64,000 nucleotides of DNA from [Pantoea] beijingensis (GCF_022647505.1 NZ_CP071409.1:2914001-2978000), one strand, 5' to 3'. Counted from the stretch's first letter, positions 19,012-29,905 are shown. The notes: generated by a model from the sequence alone, not told the origin. Made by a program: numbers and translations.

Positions 19012-19590
19012 ATGTTTAAAAAATTATTATTTCCGCTGCTGGCCGCTTTTATTCTGGCTGGCTGTGCAAACAACAGCAACACATTAAATGTTTCTCCTAA
19101 AATTCAGCTCCCGCCACAGGATCCCAGTCTGATGGGCGTGACCGTCAGTATTAACGGTGCCGACCAACGCAGTGACCAGGCACTGGCCAAAGTCACCCGT
19201 GATAACCAGTTGGTCACTCTGACGCCTTCACGCGATCTGCGCTTCTTATTACAGGAAGTACTGGAAAAGCAAATGGGCGCGCGTGGCTATATGATCGGCC
19301 CTAACGGAGCTGTCGATCTGCAAATCGTGGTAAACAACCTTTATTCTGATGTGACACAAGGTAACGTACGTTACAGTATCACCACGAAAGCAGATATCTC
19401 GATTATTGCTACAGCAAAAAACGGGAATAAACAGGTTAAAAACTACCGCCAAACCTATAGCGTCGAAGGTGCCTTCACCGCAACTAATGACAAAATCACC
19501 AACGCGGTTAACGCAACCCTTAGCGACGTAATTGCTGATATGGCGCAAGATACCAGCATCCACGACTTCGTTAAACAAAACTCACGTTAA
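19012..19590 (+). CDS. yajG: YajG, outer-membrane lipoprotein
   Basis: This 192-residue lipoprotein precursor begins MFKKLLFPLLAAFILAGC, a signal peptide ending in a lipobox with Cys18. The remainder matches E. coli YajG closely (for example SLMGVTVSINGADQRSDQAL). The open frame extends 70 codons upstream, but only the ATG at 19012 gives a signal peptide and the known length. Its biochemical role is unknown. It precedes ampG as in E. coli, but the gap to ampG is unusually long (292 bases). Confidence 0.92.
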   Translation: MFKKLLFPLLAAFILAGCANNSNTLNVSPKIQLPPQDPSLMGVTVSINGADQRSDQALAKVTRDNQLVTLTPSRDLRFLLQEVLEKQMGARGYMIGPNGAVDLQIVVNNLYSDVTQGNVRYSITTKADISIIATAKNGNKQVKNYRQTYSVEGAFTATNDKITNAVNATLSDVIADMAQDTSIHDFVKQNSR

Positions 19591-19596
19591 TGGCAA

Positions 19597-19628
19597 TCCG
19601 GTGCCCGACGGTGGCCAGTGGCACCGGA
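19597..19628 (+). terminator. Hairpin after yajG
   Basis: TCCGGTGCC (19597-19605) pairs perfectly with GGCACCGGA (19620-19628) across 14 bases, eight bases after the yajG stop codon. The following bases are not T-rich, so it may stabilise or attenuate the transcript and not fully terminate it. Confidence 0.45.
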
Positions 19629-19882
19629 AAATCTGCTCACATAAACAGTAGAACTATACCCTGACTGAGTTAAGTGACGGTAAGATGGCAAGACAATGAA
19701 CGCAGAACACCTGACACCTATTCAGGTAAGTGTCCCTCGAAAGTCAGTGTCGCGAGCTTGAGCTATCACAGGCATCGGTCCTGAGGCGTTGATATCGTAA
19801 TCACTTTCAGTGACTGTTTCTGCTATGACGAGTATCATGCCGCAAAATCACCTCCCTAATGGAATAGTCGCTTAAGGTTTGT

Positions 19883-21376
19883 ATGTCCAACCACTACCTA
19901 CGCATTTTTACTCAACGTAATGCAGCTCTTCTTCTTCTGTTAGGTTTTGCCTCCGGATTACCCCTTGCTCTGACGTCAGGGACACTCCAGGCCTGGATGA
20001 CTGTCGAAAATGTCGATCTAAAAACCATTGGCTTCTTCTCATTGGTAGGCCAGGCTTACGTTTTTAAGTTTCTCTGGTCACCGCTGATGGACCGTTATAC
20101 GCCCCCCTTTTTAGGCCGGCGTCGCGGTTGGTTGCTTATTTCCCAGCTATTACTCATCGTCGGCATCATCGCAATGGGTTTCCTGCAACCCTCACGCGAT
20201 CTGACGCTGATGGCAGCGCTAGCCGTACTGATCGCTTTTTGCTCAGCCTCTCAGGATATTGTTTTTGATGCGTGGAAAACCGATGTGTTACCCGCAGAAG
20301 AACGAGGCAGTGGCGCAGCGATCACGGTACTGGGCTACCGCCTGGCGATGCTGGTTTCTGGCGGACTGGCGCTCTGGCTCGCCGATCGTTATTTAGGTTG
20401 GCAAGCTACCTATTGGTTGATGGCAATCATGATGGTCCCTGGGGTCATTGCAACCTTATGTGCCAAGGAACCCACGGCTGCCATTCCGAAACCCCGTACG
20501 CTTGATGAAGCAGTCATGGCACCGCTTCGCGATTTTTTTAATCGTAATAACGCCTGGCTGATCCTGTCTTTAATTGTGCTGTATAAACTAGGAGATGCCT
20601 TTGCTGCCAGTCTGACCACTACATTTTTGATCCGTGGGGTCGGTTTTGATGCAGGCGATGTGGGGTTAGTTAATAAAACACTCGGTCTACTGGCAACAAT
20701 TATTGGCGCATTGTATGGCGGGGTACTGATGCAGCGGCTGAGTTTGTTCCGCGCGCTCATGTTATTCGGCCTGTTACAGGCTATCTCTAACCTTGGCTAC
20801 TGGATACTGGCCGTCACCGATAAACATATGTTCAGTATGGCGAGCGCTGTGTTTGTTGAAAATCTGTGCGGCGGTATGGGCACTGCAGCGTTTGTCGCAT
20901 TGTTGATGACTTTGTGCAATAAATCCTTTTCAGCAACCCAATTTGCACTACTGTCAGCCCTTTCGGCGATAGGGCGCGTTTATGTAGGACCGGTGGCAGG
21001 ATGGTTTGTTGAGCTATGGGGATGGCCGGCGTTTTATGCATTTTCCGTTATTGCAGCGCTGCCGGGGCTTCTGCTACTGGCAGGCTGTAAACGTACCCTC
21101 GAATACACACAAAATACCGACAGCTTTAAGCCTCGTACAGCTTATCGTACTGGATATCGCTGGGCACTCCGCACGCTAGGCTTTGGCTGCGCTGTTTTAG
21201 CGCTGTGGCTGATCGCGCTGGCAGTGAATGCGGTAGGTTGGGTTATGCCGGGTAGTTTACTCAGATTGTTGTTTGAAGCTGGTATCGGTTTTACGCTCTT
21301 GGGTATCATTACAGGTTCTGTACTGGACTATCTTGCACTCAACGGTCGTTCCTCAACTGTAAACCTCAACGAATAA
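19883..21376 (+). CDS. ampG: AmpG, anhydromuropeptide permease
   Basis: AmpG imports GlcNAc-anhydroMurNAc peptides released from peptidoglycan into the cytosol for recycling, and supplies the inducers of AmpC beta-lactamase where present. The 497-residue major facilitator protein has about twelve to fourteen hydrophobic segments and the family stretches GFASGLPLALTSGTLQAWM and SASQDIVFDAWKTDVL. Length agrees with E. coli AmpG (491). It follows yajG, and the ATG at 19883 is in register with the homologue. Confidence 0.95.
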   Translation: MSNHYLRIFTQRNAALLLLLGFASGLPLALTSGTLQAWMTVENVDLKTIGFFSLVGQAYVFKFLWSPLMDRYTPPFLGRRRGWLLISQLLLIVGIIAMGFLQPSRDLTLMAALAVLIAFCSASQDIVFDAWKTDVLPAEERGSGAAITVLGYRLAMLVSGGLALWLADRYLGWQATYWLMAIMMVPGVIATLCAKEPTAAIPKPRTLDEAVMAPLRDFFNRNNAWLILSLIVLYKLGDAFAASLTTTFLIRGVGFDAGDVGLVNKTLGLLATIIGALYGGVLMQRLSLFRALMLFGLLQAISNLGYWILAVTDKHMFSMASAVFVENLCGGMGTAAFVALLMTLCNKSFSATQFALLSALSAIGRVYVGPVAGWFVELWGWPAFYAFSVIAALPGLLLLAGCKRTLEYTQNTDSFKPRTAYRTGYRWALRTLGFGCAVLALWLIALAVNAVGWVMPGSLLRLLFEAGIGFTLLGIITGSVLDYLALNGRSSTVNLNE

Positions 21377-21844
21377 CAGAGAATTTGTTACTATAGATAA
21401 GGAAAAATGAGCTATTTCCAGCTACCATCATGGACGATGGCACAACTTATGAGAGATGTGAATATTTATCAGCTACGATATTTAGAAAAAATAGAGTGAT
21501 GAGATAACAGCGTTTTGGTAATTATTAAAAACCGGTGCGTAATTATTTTTGTATAATTAATATATCCAAAATGATGCAAACTTGTTAAATATTTGATTGC
21601 CATTTTCGCTGTTTATAACACGTATGTTTTTTCCTCAGAAATTTCCGTCTAATTTTGTTATATTAGTGCCAACTCATTGTGCCTGTTAATATTTTGTCAT
21701 TTTCAGCAACATATGTGACAACCTTAGCAAAAGGTGTCAACACAGACCTGACACAATCTTAAGCTGGTTTACAGTGTTGAAACCTTCCCGTAAAATGCCG
21801 CCACACTTAAACGACAATAGAGCCCTTGTCATTGAGGTCGTTAA
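21377..21844. other. 468-base intergenic region between ampG and cyoA
   Basis: This A/T-rich region carries the cyo promoter at its right end (21768-21796). It also contains two weak matches to the ArcA box (GTTAAATATTTGATT near 21585 and GTTAATATTTTGTCA near 21685), which would fit known oxygen control of cyo. I see no gene in it. Confidence 0.5.
21768..21796 (+). promoter_or_regulatory. Predicted sigma-70 promoter of the cyo operon
   Basis: TTTACA (21768-21773) and TAAAAT (21791-21796) are separated by exactly 17 bases and lie about 50 bases before the cyoA start codon. Confidence 0.7.
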
Positions 21845-22771
21845 ATGAGACTCAGGAAATACAATAAAAGTTTGGGGATTTTGTCATTAATAGCAGGCAC
21901 GTTATTGTTAAGTGGCTGTGATAGTGCGTTGTTAAATCCCAAGGGACAGATTGCACTGGAGCAACGTTCGTTGATACTGACCGCTTTCGGTCTGATGATG
22001 ATCGTCGTTATTCCGGCAGTCTTAATGGCTATTGTTTTCGCCTGGAAATATCGGGAAGGAAACACCAATGCCAAATACAGCCCAAACTGGTCACACTCGA
22101 ATAAAGTGGAAGCCGTTGTCTGGACTGTCCCTGTCTTAATCATCGTTTTCCTTGGCATCCTGACGTGGAAATCAACCCACGCACTTGAACCAAGTAAACC
22201 GCTCGCGTCCGACGTAAAACCCATCGAAATTGATGTTGTGGCACTTGACTGGAAATGGCTGTTTATTTACCCGGAACAGGGTATCGCGTCCGTTAACCAG
22301 ATTGCGTTCCCGGCGAATACGCCAGTGAACTTCAAGATTACCTCAAACTCAGTGATGAACTCCTTCTTCATTCCAACCCTCGGTAGCCAGATTTACGCTA
22401 TGGCGGGTATGCAGACCAAACTGCACTTGATCGCGAATGAACCAGGGACTTTTGATGGTATGTCATCCAACTTCAGTGGCAAAGGTTTTTCCGGCATGAA
22501 GTTCAAAGCTATCGCAACGGCCAACGATGCTGAATTCCAGCAGTGGGTCGAGAAAGCTAAACAATCGCCGAATACACTGACGACGATGGATGATTTCGAA
22601 AAAATCGCCGCGCCTAGCGAGAATCACCCCGTTGAATTCTTCTCTACCGCCAATCCTGGACTGTTTAAACAGGTTATTGGCAAATTCATGACGGGCCACG
22701 AGAAAATGGACATGTCTGGTCATGAAGGTATGGACATGAGTGAAGCCTCTCACGCTGGATCCGAGGAATAA
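21845..22771 (+). CDS. cyoA: CyoA, cytochrome bo3 ubiquinol oxidase subunit II
   Basis: Subunit II of the proton-pumping quinol oxidase used at high oxygen. The 308-residue protein is a lipoprotein precursor (lipobox LLLSGC, Cys25) with two transmembrane helices and a periplasmic cupredoxin-fold domain that lacks the CuA ligands, as expected for quinol oxidases. The C-terminal tail contains a Met/His/Asp-rich near-repeat ([16 protein letters not shown]). It begins the five-gene cyo operon. The start is supported by a GAGG site and the lipoprotein signal. Confidence 0.95.
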   Translation: MRLRKYNKSLGILSLIAGTLLLSGCDSALLNPKGQIALEQRSLILTAFGLMMIVVIPAVLMAIVFAWKYREGNTNAKYSPNWSHSNKVEAVVWTVPVLIIVFLGILTWKSTHALEPSKPLASDVKPIEIDVVALDWKWLFIYPEQGIASVNQIAFPANTPVNFKITSNSVMNSFFIPTLGSQIYAMAGMQTKLHLIANEPGTFDGMSSNFSGKGFSGMKFKAIATANDAEFQQWVEKAKQSPNTLTTMDDFEKIAAPSENHPVEFFSTANPGLFKQVIGKFMTGHEKMDMSGHEGMDMSEASHAGSEE

Positions 22772-22775
22772 AACG

Positions 22776-24758
22776 ATGTTAGGAAAATTAACACTGGACG
22801 CAGTGCCGTATCACGAGCCGATTATCGTGGTCACGGTTGCCGCCATCATTCTTGGTGGTCTGGCGCTGGTTGCGGCAATCACATACTTCGGTAAGTGGAA
22901 GTATTTATGGACCGAGTGGCTAACGTCTATCGACCATAAACGCCTCGGCATCATGTATATTATTATGGCGTTCGTCATGTTACTACGCGGCTTTGCCGAT
23001 GCCGTAATGATGCGCAGCCAGCAGGTGCTCGCCTCGGCTGGCGAAGCCGGGTTTCTTCCACCTCATCACTACGACCAGATCTTCACCGCGCATGGTGTGA
23101 TAATGATCTTTTTCGTGGCGATGCCGTTCGTTGTCGGTTTGATGAACATTGCTGTTCCTCTACAAATCGGCGCGCGTGACGTGGCCTTCCCGTTCCTGAA
23201 CAACCTCAGCTTCTGGTTTACCGCTGTAGGTGTTGTTCTGGTTAACCTGTCACTGGGCGTAGGCGAGTTTGCACAAACCGGTTGGCTGGCTTACCCTCCC
23301 CTTTCTGGCGCGGAATACAGTCCAGGAGTCGGCGTCGACTATTGGATATGGAGCCTGCAGATATCCGGCATTGGGACCACATTAACCGGGATTAACTTCT
23401 TCGTTACGATCCTGAAAATGCGTGCACCGGGTATGACCATGTTCAAAATGCCGGTGTTTACCTGGGCTTCACTCTGTACTAACGTCCTAATCATCGCCTC
23501 CTTCCCGGTACTGACCGTGACGCTGGCATTGCTAACCCTTGACCGTTATCTGGGCTTCCATTTCTTCACCAATGATATGGGCGGCAACATGATGATGTAT
23601 GTCAACCTGATCTGGGTCTGGGGCCATCCGGAAGTATATATTCTGGTTCTACCTGTCTTCGGTGTGTTCTCCGAAGTGGTTGCCACCTTCTCTAAAAAAC
23701 GCCTGTTTGGTTACACCTCGTTAGTTTGGGCAACGGTTGTTATTACTATCCTGTCCTTTATCGTATGGCTGCACCACTTCTTCACTATGGGTGCAGGTGC
23801 CAACGTTAATGCCTTCTTCGGCATCATGACGATGATTATCGCCATTCCAACCGGCGTTAAAATCTTTAACTGGCTGTTCACCATGTACCAGGGACGCATT
23901 CAGATGCACTCTGCCATGTTATGGACCGTTGGCTTCCTGGTCACCTTCTCCGTAGGTGGGATGACAGGGGTACTGCTGGCAGTTCCAGGTGCTGACTTTG
24001 TCCTGCACAACAGTCTTTTCCTGATTGCGCACTTCCATAACGTTATTATCGGTGGTGTGGTGTTCGGTTGCTTTGCTGGCGTGACTTACTGGTTCCCGAA
24101 AGCATTCGGCTTTACGCTGAATGAAAAATGGGGTATTCGCGCCTTCTGGTTCTGGATTATCGGTTTCTTCGTTGCCTTTATGCCGCTGTATGCACTGGGC
24201 TTCATGGGAATGACGCGTCGTTTGAGCCAGGATATCGATCCTCAGTTCCACCCGCTGCTGGTTGTTGCAGCCTGTGGTGCCGCACTGATTGCTCTGGGTG
24301 TACTTTGCCAGGTTATTCAGTTCTGGGTATCTGTACGTGACCGCGATCAGAACCGCGATCTGACTGGCGACCCATGGGGCGGACGTACGCTGGAGTGGGC
24401 AACATCGTCTCCTCCGCCGTTCTATAACTTTGCGGTTATCCCTGAGGTCCATGAACGCGATGCATTCTGGGAAATGAAAGAGAAAGGTGAGGCTTATAAA
24501 AAGCCAGCACATTATGAAGAGATCCATATGCCGAAAAACAGCGGCGCGGGTGTCATCATCGCCTTCTTCAGTATGATCTTTGGTTTCGCTGCAATCTGGC
24601 ACATTTGGTGGTTAGTTGGATTAACGTTCCTCGGCATGATTGTGAGCTGGATTATTAAGAGCTTTGACGAAGACGTTGATTACTATGTGCCAGTGAAAGA
24701 AGTCGAGAAAATCGAGAATCAGCACTTTGACGAAATTACCCAGGCAGGTCTGAAATAA
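22776..24758 (+). CDS. cyoB: CyoB, cytochrome bo3 ubiquinol oxidase subunit I
   Basis: The catalytic subunit holds heme b, heme o3 and CuB and pumps protons. The 660-residue protein has about fifteen transmembrane helices and the signature region [17 protein letters not shown] with the His-Tyr crosslink pair, followed by the His-His CuB ligands in WLHHFF and the heme ligands in IAHFHNVI. I use the ATG at 22776: GAGGA lies before it and homologues begin [15 protein letters not shown]. It starts five bases after cyoA and overlaps cyoC by one base. Confidence 0.96.
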   Translation: MLGKLTLDAVPYHEPIIVVTVAAIILGGLALVAAITYFGKWKYLWTEWLTSIDHKRLGIMYIIMAFVMLLRGFADAVMMRSQQVLASAGEAGFLPPHHYDQIFTAHGVIMIFFVAMPFVVGLMNIAVPLQIGARDVAFPFLNNLSFWFTAVGVVLVNLSLGVGEFAQTGWLAYPPLSGAEYSPGVGVDYWIWSLQISGIGTTLTGINFFVTILKMRAPGMTMFKMPVFTWASLCTNVLIIASFPVLTVTLALLTLDRYLGFHFFTNDMGGNMMMYVNLIWVWGHPEVYILVLPVFGVFSEVVATFSKKRLFGYTSLVWATVVITILSFIVWLHHFFTMGAGANVNAFFGIMTMIIAIPTGVKIFNWLFTMYQGRIQMHSAMLWTVGFLVTFSVGGMTGVLLAVPGADFVLHNSLFLIAHFHNVIIGGVVFGCFAGVTYWFPKAFGFTLNEKWGIRAFWFWIIGFFVAFMPLYALGFMGMTRRLSQDIDPQFHPLLVVAACGAALIALGVLCQVIQFWVSVRDRDQNRDLTGDPWGGRTLEWATSSPPPFYNFAVIPEVHERDAFWEMKEKGEAYKKPAHYEEIHMPKNSGAGVIIAFFSMIFGFAAIWHIWWLVGLTFLGMIVSWIIKSFDEDVDYYVPVKEVEKIENQHFDEITQAGLK

Positions 24759-25372
24759 TGTCAACTGAAACTCTGAGTAAACACCACGACGCCCATGCGG
24801 AGCATGGGCATCACGATGCAGGGGCCAATAAAGTATTTGGCTTCTGGATCTACCTGATGAGCGACTGCATTATCTTTGCAACCCTGTTTGCAACCTATGC
24901 AGTTATGGTGAACAACACTGCAGGCGGTCCGGCAGGCAAGGATATTTTTGAGCTGCCGTTCGTACTGGTTGAAACTGCACTGCTTTTGTTCAGCTCCATT
25001 ACCTATGGCTTTGCCGTCATTAGTATGAACAAAGGGAGCAAAGCAGCCGTTAACGGTTGGCTGGCATTAACCTTCCTGTTCGGTGTCGGCTTTATCGGTA
25101 TGGAGATTTATGAGTTCCATAATCTGATCGTTGAAGGCTTTGGCCCACAGCGTAGTGGTTTCTTATCCGGCTTCTTTACGCTGGTAGGTACTCACGGTCT
25201 GCACGTGACCTCAGGTCTGATCTGGATGCTTGTGCTGATGTACCAGATCGCGAAACGCGGTCTGACGCCAACTAACCGTACCCGTATTATGTGCCTGAGT
25301 ATGTTCTGGCACTTCCTTGACGTGGTATGGATTTGTGTATTCACCATCGTCTATCTGTTGGGGGCCATGTAA
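24758..25372 (+). CDS. cyoC: CyoC, cytochrome bo3 ubiquinol oxidase subunit III
   Basis: This 204-residue membrane protein has five transmembrane helices typical of oxidase subunit III, with the family stretches [20 protein letters not shown] and [14 protein letters not shown]. It stabilises the core complex and possibly its CuB site. Its N-terminus carries a His-rich stretch ([14 protein letters not shown]). Its ATG overlaps the cyoB stop (TAATG), and its stop overlaps the cyoD start in the same way. Confidence 0.96.
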   Translation: MSTETLSKHHDAHAEHGHHDAGANKVFGFWIYLMSDCIIFATLFATYAVMVNNTAGGPAGKDIFELPFVLVETALLLFSSITYGFAVISMNKGSKAAVNGWLALTFLFGVGFIGMEIYEFHNLIVEGFGPQRSGFLSGFFTLVGTHGLHVTSGLIWMLVLMYQIAKRGLTPTNRTRIMCLSMFWHFLDVVWICVFTIVYLLGAM

Positions 25373-25701
25373 TGAGTCATTCTGCTAACGAACATGGTGC
25401 CGCTCACGGTAGCGTGAAGTCTTATATGATCGGCTTTATCCTGTCGATTATTCTGACGGGTATCCCCTTCTGGATGGTGATGGATGGTAGCGCCTCTCAA
25501 GGTGCTATCCTGGGTACCGTTCTGGTGTGTGCGGTCATTCAGGTGCTGGTGCACCTGGTTTACTTCCTGCACCTGAACACCTCTTCTGAAGAGCGTTGGA
25601 ACTTGGTTGCCATTGTTTTCGCGGCAATCATCATTCTGATAGTTGTTGTTGGCTCGATATGGATCATGTGGAACCTCAACTACAACATGATGGCCCACTA
25701 A
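25372..25701 (+). CDS. cyoD: CyoD, cytochrome bo3 ubiquinol oxidase subunit IV
   Basis: A small 109-residue subunit with three transmembrane helices that assists assembly of the oxidase. It begins [18 protein letters not shown] and contains [18 protein letters not shown], as in E. coli CyoD (109 residues). The frame is open upstream, but the ATG at 25372 overlapping the cyoC stop is the standard start in this operon. Confidence 0.95.
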   Translation: MSHSANEHGAAHGSVKSYMIGFILSIILTGIPFWMVMDGSASQGAILGTVLVCAVIQVLVHLVYFLHLNTSSEERWNLVAIVFAAIIILIVVVGSIWIMWNLNYNMMAH

Positions 25702-25711
25702 AGAGTCGCCT

Positions 25712-26602
25712 GTGATGATTAAGCAATACCTGCAAGTAACGAAACCAGGAATTATTTTCGGAAATTTAATTTCTGTCATCGGGGGATTTCTGTTGGCCTC
25801 TAAGGGCAGCATTGATTATTTCCTGTTTCTCACCACCCTGGTCGGTGTCTCACTGGTGGTCGCATCGGGTTGTGTTTACAACAACTTTATCGACCGTGAC
25901 ATCGACAAAAAAATGGAGAGAACAAAGAATCGAGTGCTGGTCAAAGGGCTCATCTCGCCGAAAGTAACCTTGGTTTACGCAACCGTTCTGGGTATTGCTG
26001 GCTTCGCGTTGCTTTACCTTGGCGCTAATCCGCTGGCCATGTGGCTGGCGGTGATGGGCTTTGTGGTTTACGTCGGCATATACAGTCTGTATATGAAACG
26101 TAAATCAGTCTACGGCACGCTGATTGGCAGTCTTTCGGGTGCAGCACCGCCAGTGATTGGCTACTGTGCAGTCACTAATGAGTTTGATGCCGGGGCGTTT
26201 ATTCTGCTGGCGATCTTTAGCCTGTGGCAGATGCCGCATTCGTACGCGATTGCCATCTTCCGCTTTAAAGATTATCAGGCAGCGAATATCCCGGTTTTAC
26301 CTGTAGTAAAAGGTATCTCTGTAGCCAAAAACCATATTACGCTCTACATTATCGCGTTTATGGTGGCCACGCTGATGCTGACCCTGAGTGGTTATGCAGG
26401 TTACAAATATTTGGTGGTAGCTGCTGCGGTGAGCATGTGGTGGCTGGGCATGGCGCTGAGAGGTTATAAAACTTCTAACGACGGTGTCTGGGCGCGTAAA
26501 CTGTTTGTCTTCTCAATCATTGCAATTACATCGTTAAGTGTGATGATGTCAGTAGACTTCATGGCTCCCGCCTCTAAGGATTTGCTGACCTACGTCTGGT
26601 AA
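25712..26602 (+). CDS. cyoE: CyoE, heme O synthase (protoheme IX farnesyltransferase)
   Basis: CyoE transfers a farnesyl group to heme B, making the heme O required by CyoB. The 296-residue UbiA-family membrane protein shows the prenyl diphosphate binding motif [18 protein letters not shown] (about residues 56-73) and the loop [17 protein letters not shown]. It closes the cyo operon ten bases after cyoD. E. coli CyoE has the same length and begins similarly ([16 protein letters not shown]). Confidence 0.96.
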   Translation: MMIKQYLQVTKPGIIFGNLISVIGGFLLASKGSIDYFLFLTTLVGVSLVVASGCVYNNFIDRDIDKKMERTKNRVLVKGLISPKVTLVYATVLGIAGFALLYLGANPLAMWLAVMGFVVYVGIYSLYMKRKSVYGTLIGSLSGAAPPVIGYCAVTNEFDAGAFILLAIFSLWQMPHSYAIAIFRFKDYQAANIPVLPVVKGISVAKNHITLYIIAFMVATLMLTLSGYAGYKYLVVAAAVSMWWLGMALRGYKTSNDGVWARKLFVFSIIAITSLSVMMSVDFMAPASKDLLTYVW

Positions 26603-26622
26603 GCAATAACAAACGCACGATA

Positions 26623-26700
26623 AAGAGCGCGCGTACTTCCTCGTCTGATGCTGTCAATTCAGCATGAGCCACAGGAAGTCTCGTGCTCTTTCTTTTTGTT
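26623..26700 (+). terminator. Long hairpin terminating the cyo operon
   Basis: AAGAGC (26623-26628) pairs with GCTCTT (26685-26690). Inside it ACTTCCT pairs with AGGAAGT, and ATGCTG pairs with CAGCAT around a six-base loop. Together they form a long interrupted stem ending in a T-rich run. It follows the cyoE stop by about 20 bases. Confidence 0.65.
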
Positions 26701-26897
26701 ACCACTGCTTAATAACTATTGTTTTACCCGCCCTGCCCTGCCCCTTAAAATATGCTGGGCAAACAAAGACTTTATTCCATCAGGCTCGTTTATTTGTTAG
26801 CCAGCTTTTTCCTACAAAGCAGGCAAGGTGTGTGTTTCACCCCGATGTGCGGCATAGACTCTCGTGCCTGCTGGAATAGATTCTAACTGAGGTCGTA

Positions 26898-28262
26898 ATG
26901 AACGATAACAAAATGACTCCAGCCGAACGCCGTGCGACCTGGGGTCTTGGTACAGTGTTTTCCCTGCGTATGCTGGGAATGTTTATGGTGCTCCCCGTTC
27001 TCACTACTTATGGCATGGCGCTTCAGGGTGCAAGTGAAGCTCTGATTGGGCTTGCCATCGGTATCTATGGCCTGGCGCAGGCGGTGTTTCAAATTCCCTT
27101 CGGCCTGCTTTCCGATCGTATTGGCCGTAAGCCACTTATCGTTGCAGGCTTAATGGTATTTGTACTGGGTAGTGTTATTGCCGCAAGCACGACCTCGATC
27201 TGGGGAGTTATTTTAGGACGTGCCCTGCAAGGTTCTGGCGCTATTGCGGCCGCGGTAATGGCCCTGCTATCAGATCTGACGCGTGAGCAAAACCGAACCA
27301 AAGCTATGGCCTTTATTGGCATTAGTTTTGGAATCACCTTCGCTATTGCGATGGTCCTTGGCCCACTAATAACTCATGCGTTAGGCCTTCATGCCCTATT
27401 CTGGATGATCGCAGTGCTTGCCACCGGCGGCATTATCATTACGCTGCTGGTGGTTCCTTCTGCGTCCCATCACACGTTAAATCGTGAATCCGGTATGGTT
27501 AAAGGCAGTATCCGCGAGGTCCTGGCAAATCCACGCTTGTTACAGCTGAATTTTGGTATCCTTTGCCTACACATACTGCTGATGGCAAGCTTCGTTGCGC
27601 TGCCCGGCCAGTTTGAACTGGCGGGTTTCCCGCCGGAGCAGCACTGGAAAGTGTATCTGGTAACAATGCTGATCGCCTTTGCCGGCGTGGTGCCATTTAT
27701 TATCTATGCCGAAGTCAAACGTCGGATGAAGCGCGTGTTTATTGGCTGTGTCGCGCTCATTCTGGTCGCCGAAATTGTGCTTTGGGGCGCAGGAAATCAT
27801 TTCTGGACGCTAGTCGTCGGTGTGCAGCTATTTTTCCTGGCTTTTAACCTGATGGAAGCGATTCTGCCTTCACTTATCAGTAAAGAGTCACCCGCTGGTT
27901 ACAAAGGTACAGCGATGGGGGTTTACTCCACCAGCCAGTTTATCGGTGTTGCACTGGGCGGCAGCTTGGGCGGCTGGATTTTTGGCAACATTGACGCACA
28001 AACCGTATTTCTTTTCGGTGCTATCCTCGCAGCGATTTGGCTGGTCGTCAGTAGCACCATGCACGAACCACCTTATGTTAGCAGTCTGCGGATTATACTC
28101 ACCGAGGATAGTTACGATAGGGAAGCGCTGGAAAAACGTCTGATGGCACAGCCGGGTGTAACATCAGTCTTCATTGTGCCGGAAGAGAAAAGCGCCTACG
28201 TGAAGATCGACAGTAAAGTGACTAACCGTATTGAGCTGGAAGCTTTAGTCGCATCTGCGTAA
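26898..28262 (+). CDS. yajR: YajR, MFS transporter with C-terminal ferredoxin-like domain
   Basis: This 454-residue protein has twelve transmembrane helices of the major facilitator superfamily with the loop motif GLLSDRIGRKP (motif A, about residues 70-80). It adds a cytosolic ferredoxin-like domain (about 390-454), the YAM domain seen in the E. coli YajR structure. The natural substrate is not known. A GAGGT ribosome site precedes the ATG. It is convergent with yajQ. Confidence 0.93.
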   Translation: MNDNKMTPAERRATWGLGTVFSLRMLGMFMVLPVLTTYGMALQGASEALIGLAIGIYGLAQAVFQIPFGLLSDRIGRKPLIVAGLMVFVLGSVIAASTTSIWGVILGRALQGSGAIAAAVMALLSDLTREQNRTKAMAFIGISFGITFAIAMVLGPLITHALGLHALFWMIAVLATGGIIITLLVVPSASHHTLNRESGMVKGSIREVLANPRLLQLNFGILCLHILLMASFVALPGQFELAGFPPEQHWKVYLVTMLIAFAGVVPFIIYAEVKRRMKRVFIGCVALILVAEIVLWGAGNHFWTLVVGVQLFFLAFNLMEAILPSLISKESPAGYKGTAMGVYSTSQFIGVALGGSLGGWIFGNIDAQTVFLFGAILAAIWLVVSSTMHEPPYVSSLRIILTEDSYDREALEKRLMAQPGVTSVFIVPEEKSAYVKIDSKVTNRIELEALVASA

Positions 28263-28276
28263 TCATTGGATTTCAG

Positions 28277-28308
28277 CATTGCCCTCAGCCTGTAAACTGA
28301 GGGCAATG
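28277..28308. terminator. Strong hairpin between convergent yajR and yajQ
   Basis: CATTGCCCTCAG (28277-28288) pairs perfectly with CTGAGGGCAATG (28297-28308) across an eight-base loop. There is no T run in either direction, so it is either a bidirectional transcript end or a protective 3-prime structure. Confidence 0.55.
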
Positions 28309-28360
28309 CGTGGTCATCGTAACCGCGGTCAGGAATAAAAAAAACGTCCGCAAAACCACT

Positions 28361-28852
28361 TTAATCGCGAAAATTTTTGAACTGGAACGGTTGTCCCAAA
28401 TCACCTTTTTTCACTAATGCCATGGCACTTTGCAGATCATCACGTGATTTGCCATTAACACGAACTTCATCACCCTGAATCTGCGGCTGAACTTTGATTT
28501 TGCTATCTTTAATGAGCTTAACAATTTTCTTCGCAATGTCAGTTTCAATACCCTGCTTCATCCTGGCATCAACACTCCAATGCTTACCGCTGTGCTCTAT
28601 CTGCTCAGGCACTTCCAGCGCAGCTCCTTCAATTCCGCGTTTAAGTAATTTTTCACGCAAAATATCTACCAGTTGTTTCACCTGAAAATCAGATTCACTG
28701 AGCACTTTTATCGACTCATTTTTCTCATTTATCTCGAAGCTGGCGGTCACGCCGCGAAAATCAAAACGGCTCGCCAGTTCCCGGTTAGCATTTTCAACGG
28801 CATTACGCACTTCCTGCATATCAATTTCAGAGACGATATCGAAAGATGGCAT
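28361..28852 (-). CDS. yajQ: YajQ, nucleotide-binding protein
   Basis: This 163-residue protein is nearly identical to E. coli YajQ, made of two ferredoxin-like RNP domains. Members bind nucleic acid or nucleotides, and Xanthomonas and Pseudomonas homologues bind cyclic di-GMP. Conserved stretches are [11 protein letters not shown] at the start, [10 protein letters not shown], and GKSRDDLQ near the end. It is convergent with yajR and divergent from panE. Confidence 0.95.
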   Translation of the reverse strand: MPSFDIVSEIDMQEVRNAVENANRELASRFDFRGVTASFEINEKNESIKVLSESDFQVKQLVDILREKLLKRGIEGAALEVPEQIEHSGKHWSVDARMKQGIETDIAKKIVKLIKDSKIKVQPQIQGDEVRVNGKSRDDLQSAMALVKKGDLGQPFQFKNFRD

Positions 28853-28984
28853 GATTTATTCTCCAGATTACAAAGTGGCATGCATAATACCCGCTTGCAG
28901 CGGGCAAAGAAAACCACCAGCACAGAAAGCTATAATTAAAGCAAAGCTATGGCTAGATGAATAACCCGCACGCGGGGAGGAAGA

Positions 28985-29905
28985 ATGAAGATTACCGTTT
29001 TAGGATGCGGAGCGTTAGGGCAAATCTGGTTATCTGCGCTTGCCCAACAAGGCCATGAAGTTCAGGGATGGCTTCGTGTACCACAACCGTACTGTTCCGT
29101 TAACGTTATCAATTTAGACGGAACCGTCGTCAATGAGACGTTTATTGCCAACGATCCTCTGTTTTTGGCAGAAAGCGACTTGTTGTTAGTAACGCTAAAA
29201 GCGTGGCAGGTTTCCGAAGCCGTCCATAATTTGCAGCCACTGCTACCGCCTGATTGCCCTATTTTGTTGATTCATAACGGCATGGGGACGTTGGAAGAGC
29301 TAAGCAACGTGTCCCAACCGATCCTGCAGGGCGTGACAACTCATGCAGCGAGACAAGACGGTACTGTGATCGTTCACGTTGCCAGCGGCATAACACACAT
29401 CGGCCCGGCTACGCCAGATGGTGCAGCGCTAAGTGAACTGGCTGAAATTCTGCATCAGTCTCTACCTGACGTTGCCTGGCATAATCATATCGCTTCAGCC
29501 AGTTGGCAAAAGCTCGCAGTGAACTGTGTCATTAATCCGTTGACCGTGATTTATAATTGCCGCAATGGCGATCTTGCGGCTCACCGGGATGAAATAAGCC
29601 GACTGTGTCAGGAAGTGGCCAATGTGATGGAGCGTGAAGGCCAACATACCTCACGTAGCAGCCTGATGGACTATGTGCTGGCAGTCATCGATACGACCGC
29701 AGAAAATACCTCTTCAATGCTACAGGATATCCGCAACCAGCGGCGAACGGAGATTGAATACATCACCGGCTACCTTATGCGGCGCGCGCGCGCGCAGGGG
29801 ATCGCCACGCCAGAAAACAGCCGTATTTATGAATTGGTTAAGCGAAAGGAACAAGATTATGAGCGTGAACGCATCGGTGCTGGTTTGCCTGGCACATGGA
29901 ACTGA
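28985..29905 (+). CDS. panE: PanE, 2-dehydropantoate 2-reductase
   Basis: PanE reduces ketopantoate to pantoate with NADPH in pantothenate and coenzyme A synthesis. The 306-residue protein begins with the Rossmann motif GCGALGQIW (about residues 7-15), has the conserved Lys in VTLKAWQ, the region [12 protein letters not shown] (Asn and catalytic Lys) and NTSSMLQDI near the C-terminus. It is three residues longer than the E. coli enzyme. A GGGGAGGA ribosome site precedes the start. Its last 47 bases overlap yajL in another frame. Confidence 0.95.
   Translation: MKITVLGCGALGQIWLSALAQQGHEVQGWLRVPQPYCSVNVINLDGTVVNETFIANDPLFLAESDLLLVTLKAWQVSEAVHNLQPLLPPDCPILLIHNGMGTLEELSNVSQPILQGVTTHAARQDGTVIVHVASGITHIGPATPDGAALSELAEILHQSLPDVAWHNHIASASWQKLAVNCVINPLTVIYNCRNGDLAAHRDEISRLCQEVANVMEREGQHTSRSSLMDYVLAVIDTTAENTSSMLQDIRNQRRTEIEYITGYLMRRARAQGIATPENSRIYELVKRKEQDYERERIGAGLPGTWN

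Noticed and set aside
23919..24602. 227-codon minus-strand open frame
   Set aside because: It is antisense to cyoB, has no recognisable family and no ribosome site, and cyoB is intact.
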